From NCBI RefSeq assembly GCF_022605725.1, contig NC_065548.1:42215131-42279130 (forward strand): a DNA stretch of 64,000 nucleotides, in the 5' to 3' direction. A program made the translations under genes and the position numbers. Shown here piece by piece: positions 10,201 through 22,200 of this stretch. The stretch is from Anthonomus grandis grandis (Eukaryota > Arthropoda > Insecta > Coleoptera > Curculionidae). Positions within the stretch are counted from its first letter, which is position 1. Each line of letters begins with the position of its first letter. Under the pieces are notes generated by a model. The model made no database searches, was not told the origin of the DNA, and worked only from the letters and a program-made list of their open reading frames with translations.

Positions 10201-13200
10201 CTCATTCTTTATAGTTCTATGGTCTATTCTTTGCGCCTGCTTTATTCCTAGATATTTGTAGGATTCTTCTTCGCTCATAGCGTTAATTATCTGACCGTTT
10301 TCTGTTTGAAAGTCACCTCATTGTAATTTACCCTTAATAATGTTTACAGTTCGGTATTTATCCAGTTCAAAGGTCATTCCTATATCATCAGAGAATTTTT
10401 CCACTATTTTAAGCAACTGGTCTAGTTGATTTCGTTTTGCTGCAAGAATTTTTAAGTCATCCATATAAAGTAGATGGTTTACCCTTGTTACTTCTCTGTT
10501 ATCCTTTTTTAGGCCAAATCCGTACCTAGTTGAATTGAGTTGGCTAGATAGTGGGTTCATGGCAAGGCAGAACCAAAGTGGACTTAACGAATCTTCCTGG
10601 AATATACAACTACGAATAGGAATCATATTAGTTCCAATGCAGTTACTATTAGGCACCTGGATGGTTTGCGCACCTTTTATTGATGTTCGCCAAGATGCCA
10701 CAGTGAATTCTAAAAAGTAAATTATACGGTTATCTATTTTATACAATTTAAGCACATTAAGAAGCCATTCATGTGGAACTGCATCAAAAGCTTATTATTA
10801 TTATTATTATTATATAAATATTATTGATAATATAAAAAGATATCTATATTATAAATTTCTAGTTTTATTAAATATTTACATACATTCGAATACTATAGCA
10901 CAAAAGATATTTACGCACAATCTGGTAGTTTCAAACTCCTGGAAATACTTCCCTCGAGAGCCAGTGTGGTTGCTCCAGTTAAATCGTTAGTGCATTGGCT
11001 TTAGCAATACTAGTAATAGGTAAGTACCACTTCCTTTTCGCCCTAATTTGAATGGCTGTTTAGGATTTAATAGGGATAATTGTATTCTCTTGGGGTGTAA
11101 ATAATCTAAATTATATCGGTTTTTGGTATAGAACGCAGACCTATTATGCTGCGAATATAGTAAATTAGTATTTAAAAAATACTGCCTCATACGCTAAAAG
11201 TCAAACCACCGTCAAATTATAAATTATAATAAAGTAAGTAAAAAAAAATAGAAACTTGAAAGCAGTAGAATAAGATAAGTAGTTTTATATTTTTAATTTA
11301 GTTTAATTTTATTTACATGACGGTAGACATTTATTAGATTCAACTACCGAAACGTTGGTGCAAATTAGATATTTTTATTCAATAAAAGAACTTTCATTCT
11401 ATTTAATTTCATTAAAAGAAAAAATAAATTTCGGTAGGATATTGAAAAGAAGAAACGATTTCAAAGGTCGATAGGTAAAACCTCAGCTCCTGGGTAAATT
11501 AAAAATTTGTTATACCTTAAGCAAATTATTATATTTAAGATTTATTGGACTTGTATTTAGAATAGTTAGATTAAATAAAATATAACTTAAGGTTTTGTTA
11601 GTGTTTAGGGTTCATATTTCTTCTAAGTTCGTGAGTAAGTCTATTCTCCTTTTCTTTTCAATAACTGAGCGTGTAAGGCAGTATGTTCTAAATTGATATT
11701 TACTATAAGATTGACGTAATACCCAACAAAATGAGGGTCTTTCACAACAATACAGATTTTAGTTAATTTAACCACTTCCGCACTAAATACAATTTAAACT
11801 GTAGCGCGTAACTCGGTTCAAACCAATTTATTTCCAACCCGTGTGAGTCATACCTACTATCCAACCACAAAAAAATTTTTATTTTATCCACATAAAATAA
11901 AATTAAATATTTTACACCAAACCCTGATATATTATGACTGTAATATAAGCCTCCCTTAATCAAGAAAATGATGACCTATATTTATGCTTGTACCTAGATC
12001 CTAAAAGCTGAAAATAATTTGGGAAAAACTCAAATAACAATCCATAGGTCCACCAGATTGATATAATCATCCAAGAATTTACAAAGTCACTTCCATTTAT
12101 AAAAAAAAAAAATTAAATTCCACTGAGATATTTAAATTAAGATAATTATTCAAAATGTAATACTGTAGTAATTTTAAATAAATAAAAATTGATAAAAGAA
12201 TTAAGAGTTACTTGAGGTATGCTTAAGGCGAGGAATTAGTAAAAAAAAACAAATCCGCACTGAACTACTGTTCAAGGGGAAAATCCAAAACGAGATCACG
12301 TCTTGTTTACAAGAAGTATATGTTGAAGAAGTATAGTATATGTTGGTGCAATAAACCTATTAACCAACGACCAACACTATGACTAAGGGCCGGTTGTATA
12401 AACACTTTGAACTGTAGTTTATTGTGGAACTGCAGTTCAAAGTAAAAAAGTTGTTGTATCAATAATATTTGACACTGATCTAAGTTCAAATTCGAAGTTC
12501 AAGTGAACGCCCACTTGCCGCCGTTCAAGAAGCCGAACTTTCGTTCAAGTGATTTTCTAACCTCACATTCACAAATTTTGTGCTTTGTTTATTTCCTTCT
12601 CATTATTATTGGGTTTATAAAAATGAATGAATTTAACGACGAAGTTATTACTGATGATAAAGATTTTTTGGGTCTTGTGAATGCTGTAATGAATCCTAGA
12701 ATGCCACGGACATTCAGAAAACGTCCTGATCATTTTACTAAATGGACAGATAATGAATTTTTACAAAGATTTCGCTTGACGAAAAAGACAGTTGCTTATA
12801 TTAGTGAATGTGTTTCTCCCACAATCTCTTTCACAACCAGAAGGTAAAATTAGTTTTTATTTATTTGACTACGTATTACGATATAGGTACTTATTATATT
12901 TTCAGGGAATCACGCTCTATCGGCTTCAGAAATGGTACTCCTAACTTTAAGGTTTTTTGCAACAGGGTGCATTTTGCAAGCAGCTGGAGATTTTTCTGGT
13001 GTAGACAAATTCACAGCAAGCAGAGTTATTAATAAATTGCACATATGCATGAAACCTATATATCACTACCCGATGAAGAAATAAATAATGTTCGACAGGG
13101 TTTTTTCAACATTAGCAGATTCCCAAGATGTATTGGGGCTTTGGATTGTACCCACGTAAAAATCCAATCTCCTGGTGGAGAAGAACCAGAAAATTTTAGA

Positions 13201-16200
13201 AACCGAAAAGGTTATTTTTCTTTTAATATACAAGCAATATGCGACTCACAACTAAAAATTTGGGACATTGTGTGCAGATGGCCTGGGTCTGTTCATGACG
13301 CAAATATATTTAGGAACTCAACAGTACGAGCTCGATTTGAAAATGGTGATTTTGGCGAAAATTTATTAGTGGGTGATAGTGGATATGGTACAAACCATAC
13401 CTGATTACACCACTCTCTAACCCAACCACTCCTGTAGAACATTTATTCAACGAAGCACAAATAAGAACGAGAAACCCAATAGAGAGATGCTTTGGTGTCT
13501 TAAAACGTCGATTCTCAATATTACCATTAGGAATTAAATTAAATGTGCAAAAAGTGGAAGCAATAATAGTTTCATGTGCAGTGCTTCATAATATTGCATG
13601 CATGTTGAGAGATGACGTTCACCTTGTAAATGAAGAAGTTGAAGCGGCTCTTGAATTAGGAAATATCCCTATACCTGTGGTACAACCAGGTGTTGAGAAT
13701 ATAGCCCTAAATAATGTGGTTCGGCAAGCTTTGATAACTGAGTATTTTTAGCCTTTGTTAGATAATGTAGCACATGAGTAGAACTCAAAATTGCAATAAA
13801 AACTTTTTTTTACGGTTTTTATTACTTTGACACCCACCACCCACCACAAAAACATTTTTAATTTTGCATTTCCACACATAAAATTAACAAGAATTGGTTA
13901 AATTTTAAAAACATTTTTTTATTTTATAAATAAATAATAAAATACAACTTATTTTACAAATACATATTTTTCAATTTTAAAAACAGACATCATTTATTAG
14001 CAAATAGCAGCTGATCTTTTTTCAGTTGAATGATCTCCAGCTCTAGTTCAGCTTTCTTAGCTTGAATAAGAATTCTTTCATCACTCTCCTTTGTTTCTAG
14101 TGCCATTTGATGTTTGTGGGGTTCCTTCATCATTTCTACTCTCAAAAGATGTTCTTTTTCAAGGTATTCTGTCTATCCTTGGAGACTAATTCAGCTTTAT
14201 TTGCAGCCCAGGAAATAATTTTATTTTACAGAACATTTTTATTTTCTTAAAATTAAAATAAATTTAAATAATTTGAAATATAATAATTATTACAAAATTT
14301 ACCCTTATTAGCACAAGCCTTCTTCAAAATGGTTTTCAATGGCTTCAATTTTGGAGTGCGAAGCTTTTCTGGGGTTATTTTGTTTCAGTTGGTAGGTAAA
14401 GCAGCTAAAATAAGAATAGTCAGAATAGAAGAAAATGTCATATAGGGTCAATTGGGGTAATTGTGGACGATATTGAATGTTTTGACTTGCTAAACGATTT
14501 TTGTGGACATCACGCATTATGTTATATATGTAAATTCGCAGTCACATAGCTCATAGTATCTTCTTTGATAATTACTAGTGGTTTTCTGTAATTACAAGTC
14601 ACATTAAGATAAAAAAATATATTCAACATACTTGTCCGTTTACATTTGCCCCTACTCTTTAGGGGTAATTGTAAACAAGCATCTCTTGACACATTTACTC
14701 TACCAGAAAATCAGTTTCAACAATGTTGAAAAGCATTTTTGATGCATCCCAGGATTTAAGACCAGTCACTTTGAGTTTCGTTAATTTTTCATCCACAGCT
14801 TCAATTAAACACACATATTTAAAAAAAGTAGTCTTTCTCTTTCCACCTTTGAACTGCACAAGAATAAATTTCCCTGTGGACAAGTCTGAACTCTCGACTG
14901 TTTTAAGCTCTATATCTTGTTTCATCATCAGTATCACCTAGACTTATTTCTCCATCAGAACTTTCCGACTCTGCAACTGGTTCACTTCTAATTTTTTTCA
15001 ATTTCGGCTCTAACTTTTTGTGATCCATTTTCGGATTAGCCTTTTTTTTTCCTTTATTTTTCTTCTTCTCTTCTGCTTCTCTTAGTCTTTCCAAGACTTG
15101 GTTGGTTGTTAATACCTCTCCATATCTTTGTTGCTTTAATCTCGGTATGACTTGTTTTTTCTCTTCAACAATATCTTCACGGCAGCTGAGTGGCAAGAAA
15201 ATGTTGGTAATTTCTGTCGATTTACTGATAGACGATGACGTCGATGGTTGTGGACTATGGGTAGATGACACTAATAATTTTTGGTAGTCAGTTGACGATG
15301 TAGAAGGCTGCTGTCGGCTTTCAGCTGATGACACTGAATGATGTTGACTACAACATGATGAAGTTGAAGGCATTTGATCGTTGACCGTGGGTAGAAGTGG
15401 GTTTGGTTCAGAAATTGCAACAACAGTTGATTTAGAGGATACTGGTTGGATAATAATAGCATCGGATGTTACAGATTTCGGAGCTTTGAGGGCAGCTTCG
15501 TATTTGGCCAAGTCTTCTGGTGTAAATGAATTTTGTGGGAATTTGTTTCGATCAACTGGGTATACGCCAGTATTTTTAAATCCAGATATAATATTGCTAG
15601 AAACCATAGACTCTTGCCAAGTAATGCCAAGTAATTCGGTAAATTTTTCCTTAGTTAGCCGTCCACACCTTCGTCCCATGTGTTCCTTACCAAACTTCAC
15701 CAATTGTTTATTCCAGTTCACCTTTAAGGGTCCGAAGACACACTTGTCCAAAAGCTGAAGCTTATCCGTAAGATGGCTTGGAAACTTTATCAAAATAATA
15801 TTGTTGTGCATTGCCTCTTCAATAATTCTGACGCTCATATGACTGCTGTGACCATCATACAACAGTAGAGCTGCTTGATCTAGAAGGTTTTGGGAAGTTC
15901 TTAAATCTTTAATGTGAGGTATAAACCCTGTCGTAAATCACTGTAAAAATTGCCAAGTCCAATGAGCCTGAACTCCAGCTCCCTTGAATACGATGAGCGG
16001 TGTAAGTGCTTTTCCATCGGCAGAAACCCATCCTAAGACTGTCGTCGACTCTCTTCCAGAGCCTCCAGATATACGGTACAGGGCCTTTCCTTTCTCTCCA
16101 ATTGCCCTAATACGATAGGGATCATTATTAAAACCTGACTCGTCAGCATTAAAAATAAAGCTTCCTTTATCATCTAAATTATTATCATCAATGATTCTTT

Positions 16201-19200
16201 TCAGGTACTCAAAAAAATGGTAGACTATCTCAGGTTTTCTAGCATCCTTCCGCAGTTTTTGCAAATGTTCCGGTTTCTTAAGAAACAGTTCAGGATGTCT
16301 TCGCATGAATGAGTAGTACCAGTCTTCTCCTGGTACTTCATTTTTAAATGGTGTTCTTAAACCTTTTGCATTAACATACTCTCCAACCAGTTGTCTAAGT
16401 TCTGCTTTTTCACATGGTAGACCCATCGCAGTACGTGCCAATAAACATTTTACTATTTCATTTTCGATATCTGAGGATAAAACTTGGGAACGTCCACCAT
16501 TTGACACATTTAATGGAGTCTTTCTTTCTCCTATCCTTTAGTAAATAACTGATCTGGGAACACCATAGAACGTTTCTGCTTGACGATACGTTTTATTTTT
16601 ATTTTGGACATCTGCAACGGCATTTGCAACGTCTTCAGTTGTATGAGAAGGTGTTTTTTTTCCTTACATAAGTACGAGGCATCTTTACACTGCAACAAGA
16701 CAAAGAAATTACTCATTTTACATAAATTATCGGCGAGACACTAATTTTATTATGTTTACAATTACCCTAAAAGTGTGTATACATTTCCCCCAAGAACAAA
16801 TGTATTAGGGGGAAATGTAAACACTGAATTATCTTATTGATTATAAAATTTGTCGACAGACATTTAGGCGTAAAATAGACACAATAGTATAACAAACAAT
16901 GTCCAAATGAAATATCTAACTTACCTCGATGATTTGCATTCGAAAACTTCAGTGCATTGAAATTCAACATAAAACCATCAAACACATCAAATTGCATCAC
17001 CCAACTAATGCAAGAAGAGCACAAACAGGAGTAAAATTTCGAGGGAAACCGAGTTCGCCCGACGTCGGCACGACTCGAATAGTGAGCTTCGCGCCGAATT
17101 TGAAATCTAAATGTTGTTGTGTTTCTTATTTTAGATGTGTCTACAATTACCCCAGTTTACATTTACCCCAATTGACCCTAAACATATTGTTTATTAATAC
17201 TAATAATTGAAACAGAAGTATAGGGATAGCGTTTACCTATACCTGACAATAAACTATCTTCCTCATTAAAATATTTGCCATCTTCCTCCATTTGCTCTAT
17301 GTCTTCATTAGGTAACTCTATTGAAAAAAAATCATTGATAGACGCTATTAATTAAAAACAACGATAAAGTCTTACCTGAATCAGAAATATTAAAACGAGA
17401 TCCCTCAGGAGTTTCCATCTGCATGTTGCCATATTCTGAAACAAATACAACTTTTAATTGAATTATTATTAATTTTTCCAAAACTTACTACTATCTCCAT
17501 CAAATTCTGAATCAAAGCCTGTCATCTGAGTACCTAGAATTTCTTTAACTTGTTTGTCGATATCGTCAATTATCTTAGGTTTTACAGGCCCTCCTCCAGT
17601 TCCTCGTAGGTATGTTTTTTCATCAGCAAATTTTTGTTTTGACCTTTTTTTTTGATTTTCATACTTGCCACGAAGAACTTTTGCATCTCTGACAGACTCT
17701 CCACAAATGCTATTAAATTCATTTGATAGACGCTCCCAAGCTTTCTGCTTTAAATCGTTGTTCATTTTGTCAGTCTTTCGTCATAAATACAAAAACTGAA
17801 CACTGCACCCAATAAAATAAAAGCAAACCTACTACAATAAAATTCGAAAGTATTTAACGGCTTGCAAAAATATCAATTTGTACTTACCTATAGGTATATG
17901 AAATCAAGTTTAATTAGTAGTACCAACCACACCAAGTAGAAAATACACTTTTTATAAACTTTTACTGCTTTTACTTTTTTTTACTTGCAAGCAACCCAGC
18001 CCGCCAAATCAAACAAAAACAAAACAAACCTCTCCTTTTAGGTTATGTTAAATGTCAAAAAATTTAAAAAAACCAAAAGTAACTAAATATTTGTAGTGCC
18101 AACCTAAACTAACCTCAGTTCAGCTGAACTAAAGTTCAGTTTACATTGAACAACAGAATATCGAATGAACGCAGTTCACATTTTGATCGGCGTTCCGTTG
18201 AACCTAAGATCGAAATTAATTTATACAACTGGCCCTAGATATGTTATTTGTAGCAAATAGCGGATCCCTTACAAGGTGATCCAGGCTCAATGTCAAAATC
18301 AATTATGTCGATGCTCGACTCAAATGAAAACCCTCAGGTTAATATTAATAGACTTAGCAAGAACCTCTTAACGTTCTTGTTTTACATAAAAGAAAATAAA
18401 CCCATAAAATTCAAATTAATAAATTAACCCCCAACCCTAAATCAAACCGTTCAATAAGAGAAAAATAAAAGAAAATGTGCAAAAACTTGCGTGTCCTCTA
18501 ATCTCTTGTGTATTTTGGCTAAGGTAGCTTAACTCGACAGCTCTGGAACCAGTCAGCTACAACCAGGGTAACGACCACATGGGCAAGTCGATTTCAGGCA
18601 AGTTCCAATCCAAAATCGCAGAGCCACAGTACAATGCTCAGTCCAGGCTGTGTTGTCCCTTAAGCCGGTTGCCAACAGTGTTGGGATGACCCGAAGAAAC
18701 CAGAGAATAGGAAGAGACCAGAGAATAGAGGAGAGAATGAGAAAAAGGAGAGGCCTCTAAGGTGGTGAGCGAGGCCTAGAGTCTCGTTTTGTGGTTAGAA
18801 AATTTCAAAATCCCATAAATGGTGTGGGAGCAGCCGACCAAATCCAAAAATATCAGGTCAACCCGAAATCCTCTCGGCTACAACTTCCCACTAGACGTTC
18901 ATCAAATTAAACCCCAAAACTTGGGAGGAATATTTTTCCATTCAACCGAATTACCGGCAAGATGAACTTAAATTTTCCTTAAAACCACAAAATGTCGACT
19001 GTTCTTTCTGATAACGGGATGGCTACCGGCTGGACAAGGAAATGACAACCGACCAGACAATGACAGGTGACACTGGCAGTGAACTTGTCACTCTCTCTCT
19101 TCGACACGATCTGACCCTGCCTCTTGGTGCAAACTACGCGGAGCCTCACTCTATCAAAATAGAAATTCCGCAATACCACAGCAAAATGATACTGCTCGGA

Positions 19201-22200
19201 TACTAAAACATGAAAAACTAACAAAATTTTCCCAACGGGGCTACGAAATTCCAATTTTCCTCTTACGTCGCTCTGCCTGATTTATGACGCTCCGTCATCC
19301 GCCAAATGGAAACCAAACTTTAATGGGAAACAGCAACGCTGCCAAACCTCCACAACAACAAGTGTGTCAATAGTCATTACTGTCAATCACAGTCACTGTC
19401 AATCGGCTAGTAGGGTTAGAAACCAGATGTCAAGGCACGTTTATTCACTAAAACTTAACTTGAAGAATTGAAGGGAAATATAGCAAGCAAAACTGGGGAG
19501 GCCAATTTCAAATCAATTAGGATACCTTGCCCAACATGATTCCGCTATAGAAGAAAGTATTTGTAAGTTTTCCTACACTAACGGATCACTATCTAAAAGG
19601 TCTTATTTACTCCACTCATAGCGCAATCTGTGGCACAACAGCACCCTCTAGAAGTCCCTCCATACCCCAGTCCTGAGGACATACACCGACCTCATAGAAA
19701 CTCTTGACAAATAAACCAAAGGTCAGAAAGTGTAAATCACACAACCCTTTCAAGCCGATACCAAAACCCATAAACTTTTGCCCGAATTTATATGAAATCC
19801 CATGTTACATGCTTAGGGCAAAATCTGCATGTAACAAAACAGCTCTTACTATTATGTATTTCGGAATGTTGCAAAGAAATATGCACCTTAAAGAACCAAT
19901 TTTTTTAAGAAAGCTATGGCCGTAATCTTTATATTCCGTAACTTTTATCTAAATCGATAAAAACTAGCCTTTAATAAGAGCACTATAACTAAAAATAATA
20001 TATCTGAAAATATTTTACTAATCCAACAGAAAGCATCTAATATAAATATATTCACTAATTCATTTATTCAGCATTTCTTTATTAAAATTATTGTAACATA
20101 TAGAAATTGTGATTATTGTTAACATGCAAAATAATCATAAATTTGTTTAGAAGATATGTTCGTATAGATATATTCGATAAGTAAAAACATGTACATGGAG
20201 GAATATTAACCTGTTGTATCGCGGGTTTGAATTAATTTTTGTGCTAAGGCAAGTGTAGGTAAATCAATTAATTTTGAGCAACTCTATATCTTGTTTGCTT
20301 TGCGAATAACTTAGTGATAGTTTGTATATTAATAATAAATGCTTGAAGACTACGAACCCTTTATTTACAAAATTGTCGTTAGTTTTGGCAGAACGTCTAC
20401 AAAAGTTTAGGACTCCTAAATGAGAATACAACGCCCTTAGTTAAATCTTATTGTACCCAATTTTAGTGGTAGCTCCGAATTGACTCAGGAGGAGATTTCG
20501 AAAGTGCAATTTTGAAAATAACTTTAACTGTGCAAATAATATTAAGGCGACCGTGACAATTACCAATTACCGCGTATGTTGAAGTTACACTTTTATGGCA
20601 ATAACCAAACTCCAAGCTAATAAGCCCGATATAGTTTTAAAGTAACTCAAGTGGATGCAGCTTAAACTAATACTTTAAATAAAGAGGGTGAAAAGAATGT
20701 TACATACTGATTGTAGAGTTACAGAAACTGACAGTATGATAGTTCCAATTTTCAATATTTATAAGGTTTCGTAATGAACGAGATGAATGATTATTCGCAA
20801 TATCGCTGTCTTGTTCATGCTTATGACCATTTATTTTTGAGATAGTGGTGTTACTTAAAACGGATACCCTGTGTGCATATAATAAACTTTTTTTGTATGC
20901 CATCATATAATCTAACCATAATCATTAATATTATTAGTCTTTGCTTGATTTTGGGCTAGGTTGCCCAAAAATCGGAGACTAAAATGTATTAAAAAATTTT
21001 GCATATAAAAGTAATTCATTAATATACCTCGACATAAACCACCATTTGTGAATCAATCAAAACGATTTCTCTTTCCGTAAAATTCCGCAAAATAAATATT
21101 ACTTCTAAAGTTAAATTTAATTTTTTAATAGAAAAATTACATATCGTCCTAAAAAATATTATTAGTTAATGTGTTCCTTAGATGCTATTAAATATTAAGT
21201 AAACTGTTAACCGAACAACTCATGTTGCTATAAACTAAATGAACAACCTGTTCAGTTATGACTAAAAAGACAAATCGATTAAAACTTTTATTCAAAAATA
21301 TCTGCATTATCCTATTTATAACTTAGTAGCAAAAATGGCTCAATGCGGAATGCTATGGTCGTCTCGCTACTTCCATGTCTTCATTAAAAAATGCCTTTTC
21401 GAAACCATCTCTGCATATATAAGTGCCCTTTTGAACATTTTATAGAGCGCATTTCACTTAAAGTGCACCCGCTTTTTACGGATTTTACAGTTATTTGAGC
21501 ACATTGATATGTTCATTTGAGCAAATTTTCAAACGGCTCTCAGACTGTCGCTATAAGATTCGTTTATATTTTTTATAAAATTTGCAATTTTGCGAAAACT
21601 ATTATGGATTAAGATGCAAATATTAACTTTAAGTGTTTTGCGGTTGTTAGAATTTTAGTAATATTATCTATATTCATAAAACACTTCTTATCTTTCCTTT
21701 AACTCAACTCACGCTAATTTTTCTTTTTTGTTCAGCAAATCTAAAAGGTTATTTTTTAAGTGTATTCTATTTGTAATTGTAAAATGTGGCTGCAAACGAG
21801 TATATTTTCTAATATAATGAAAAATCAAAATATCCACTGTAACTGAATAAATAAACTGGTAAACACAAACCATTTATATTACTTTTTGCGTAATAATATA
21901 TTATAAATACTTACATACTATTTCCATTTTTGCTTCGCTTTGGGCACTGGCAAAAGATGGCGCCTCTGCAGACACTTCACATTTGTAAATACCAGTAGTC
22001 TTCCAATTGACCGAATGCAGCACTACTTTCTTGCTGCTTGACTTTTGCATCTAGAAATAATATCACAATTGGTTTAAGGGTATATCTAACTTTATATTTT
22101 TTAATTATCTCGAAAGGCATACATTTCTTTTATTACGTTAATACATATTAAAACATTATACTAGAATTACAAAAAATGTATATCAAGATAAAACCTTAGA

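Larger units (their letters stand above)
13990..17765 (-). pseudogene. SANT/Myb-like accessory protein of Harbinger-2, split by a transposon
   Basis: Partner of the transposase. The first exon (17765 down to about 17490) encodes LKQKAWERLSNEFNSICGES, RDAKVLRGKYENQKKRSKQK and TYLRGTGGGPVKPKI, the Myb/SANT-like type found with Harbinger elements. It ends at a GTAAGT donor. Small acidic exons with GT/AG borders follow (EYGNMQMETPEGSRFNISDS near 17435-17376, then ELPNEDIEQMEEDGKYFNEE near 17315-17240). The Tigger-like element then interrupts an intron. Beyond it come KITPEKLRTPKLKPL (near 14370-14300, with one TGA nearby) and a coiled-coil C-terminus (HLLRVEMMKEPHKHQMALET, AELELEIIQLKKDQLL) ending at 13990. 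At least one frameshift and one stop are present. Confidence 0.78.
12387..18235. mobile_element. PIF/Harbinger DNA transposon (Harbinger-2) with a nested Tigger-like element
   Basis: The ends are GGGCCGGTTGTATAAA at 12387 and its inverted partner GGGCCAGTTGTATAAA ending at 18235, one mismatch in 16 bp. Flanks are TAA on the left (12384-12386) and TAG on the right (18236-18238), an imperfect but plausible three-base duplication. It carries a plus-strand DDE_Tnp_4 transposase (12623-13751) and a convergent minus-strand SANT gene (17765-13990). A pogo/Tigger-like element (14445-17178) is inserted in an intron of the SANT gene. Without it the element is about 3.1 kb. Confidence 0.9.

Noticed and set aside
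15381..15758. 125-codon plus-strand frame
   Set aside because: Antisense of the Tigger-like transposase C-terminal region.
18979..19254. 91-codon minus-strand frame in the GC-richer block
   Set aside because: No family resemblance; low stop density is expected from the higher GC content there.
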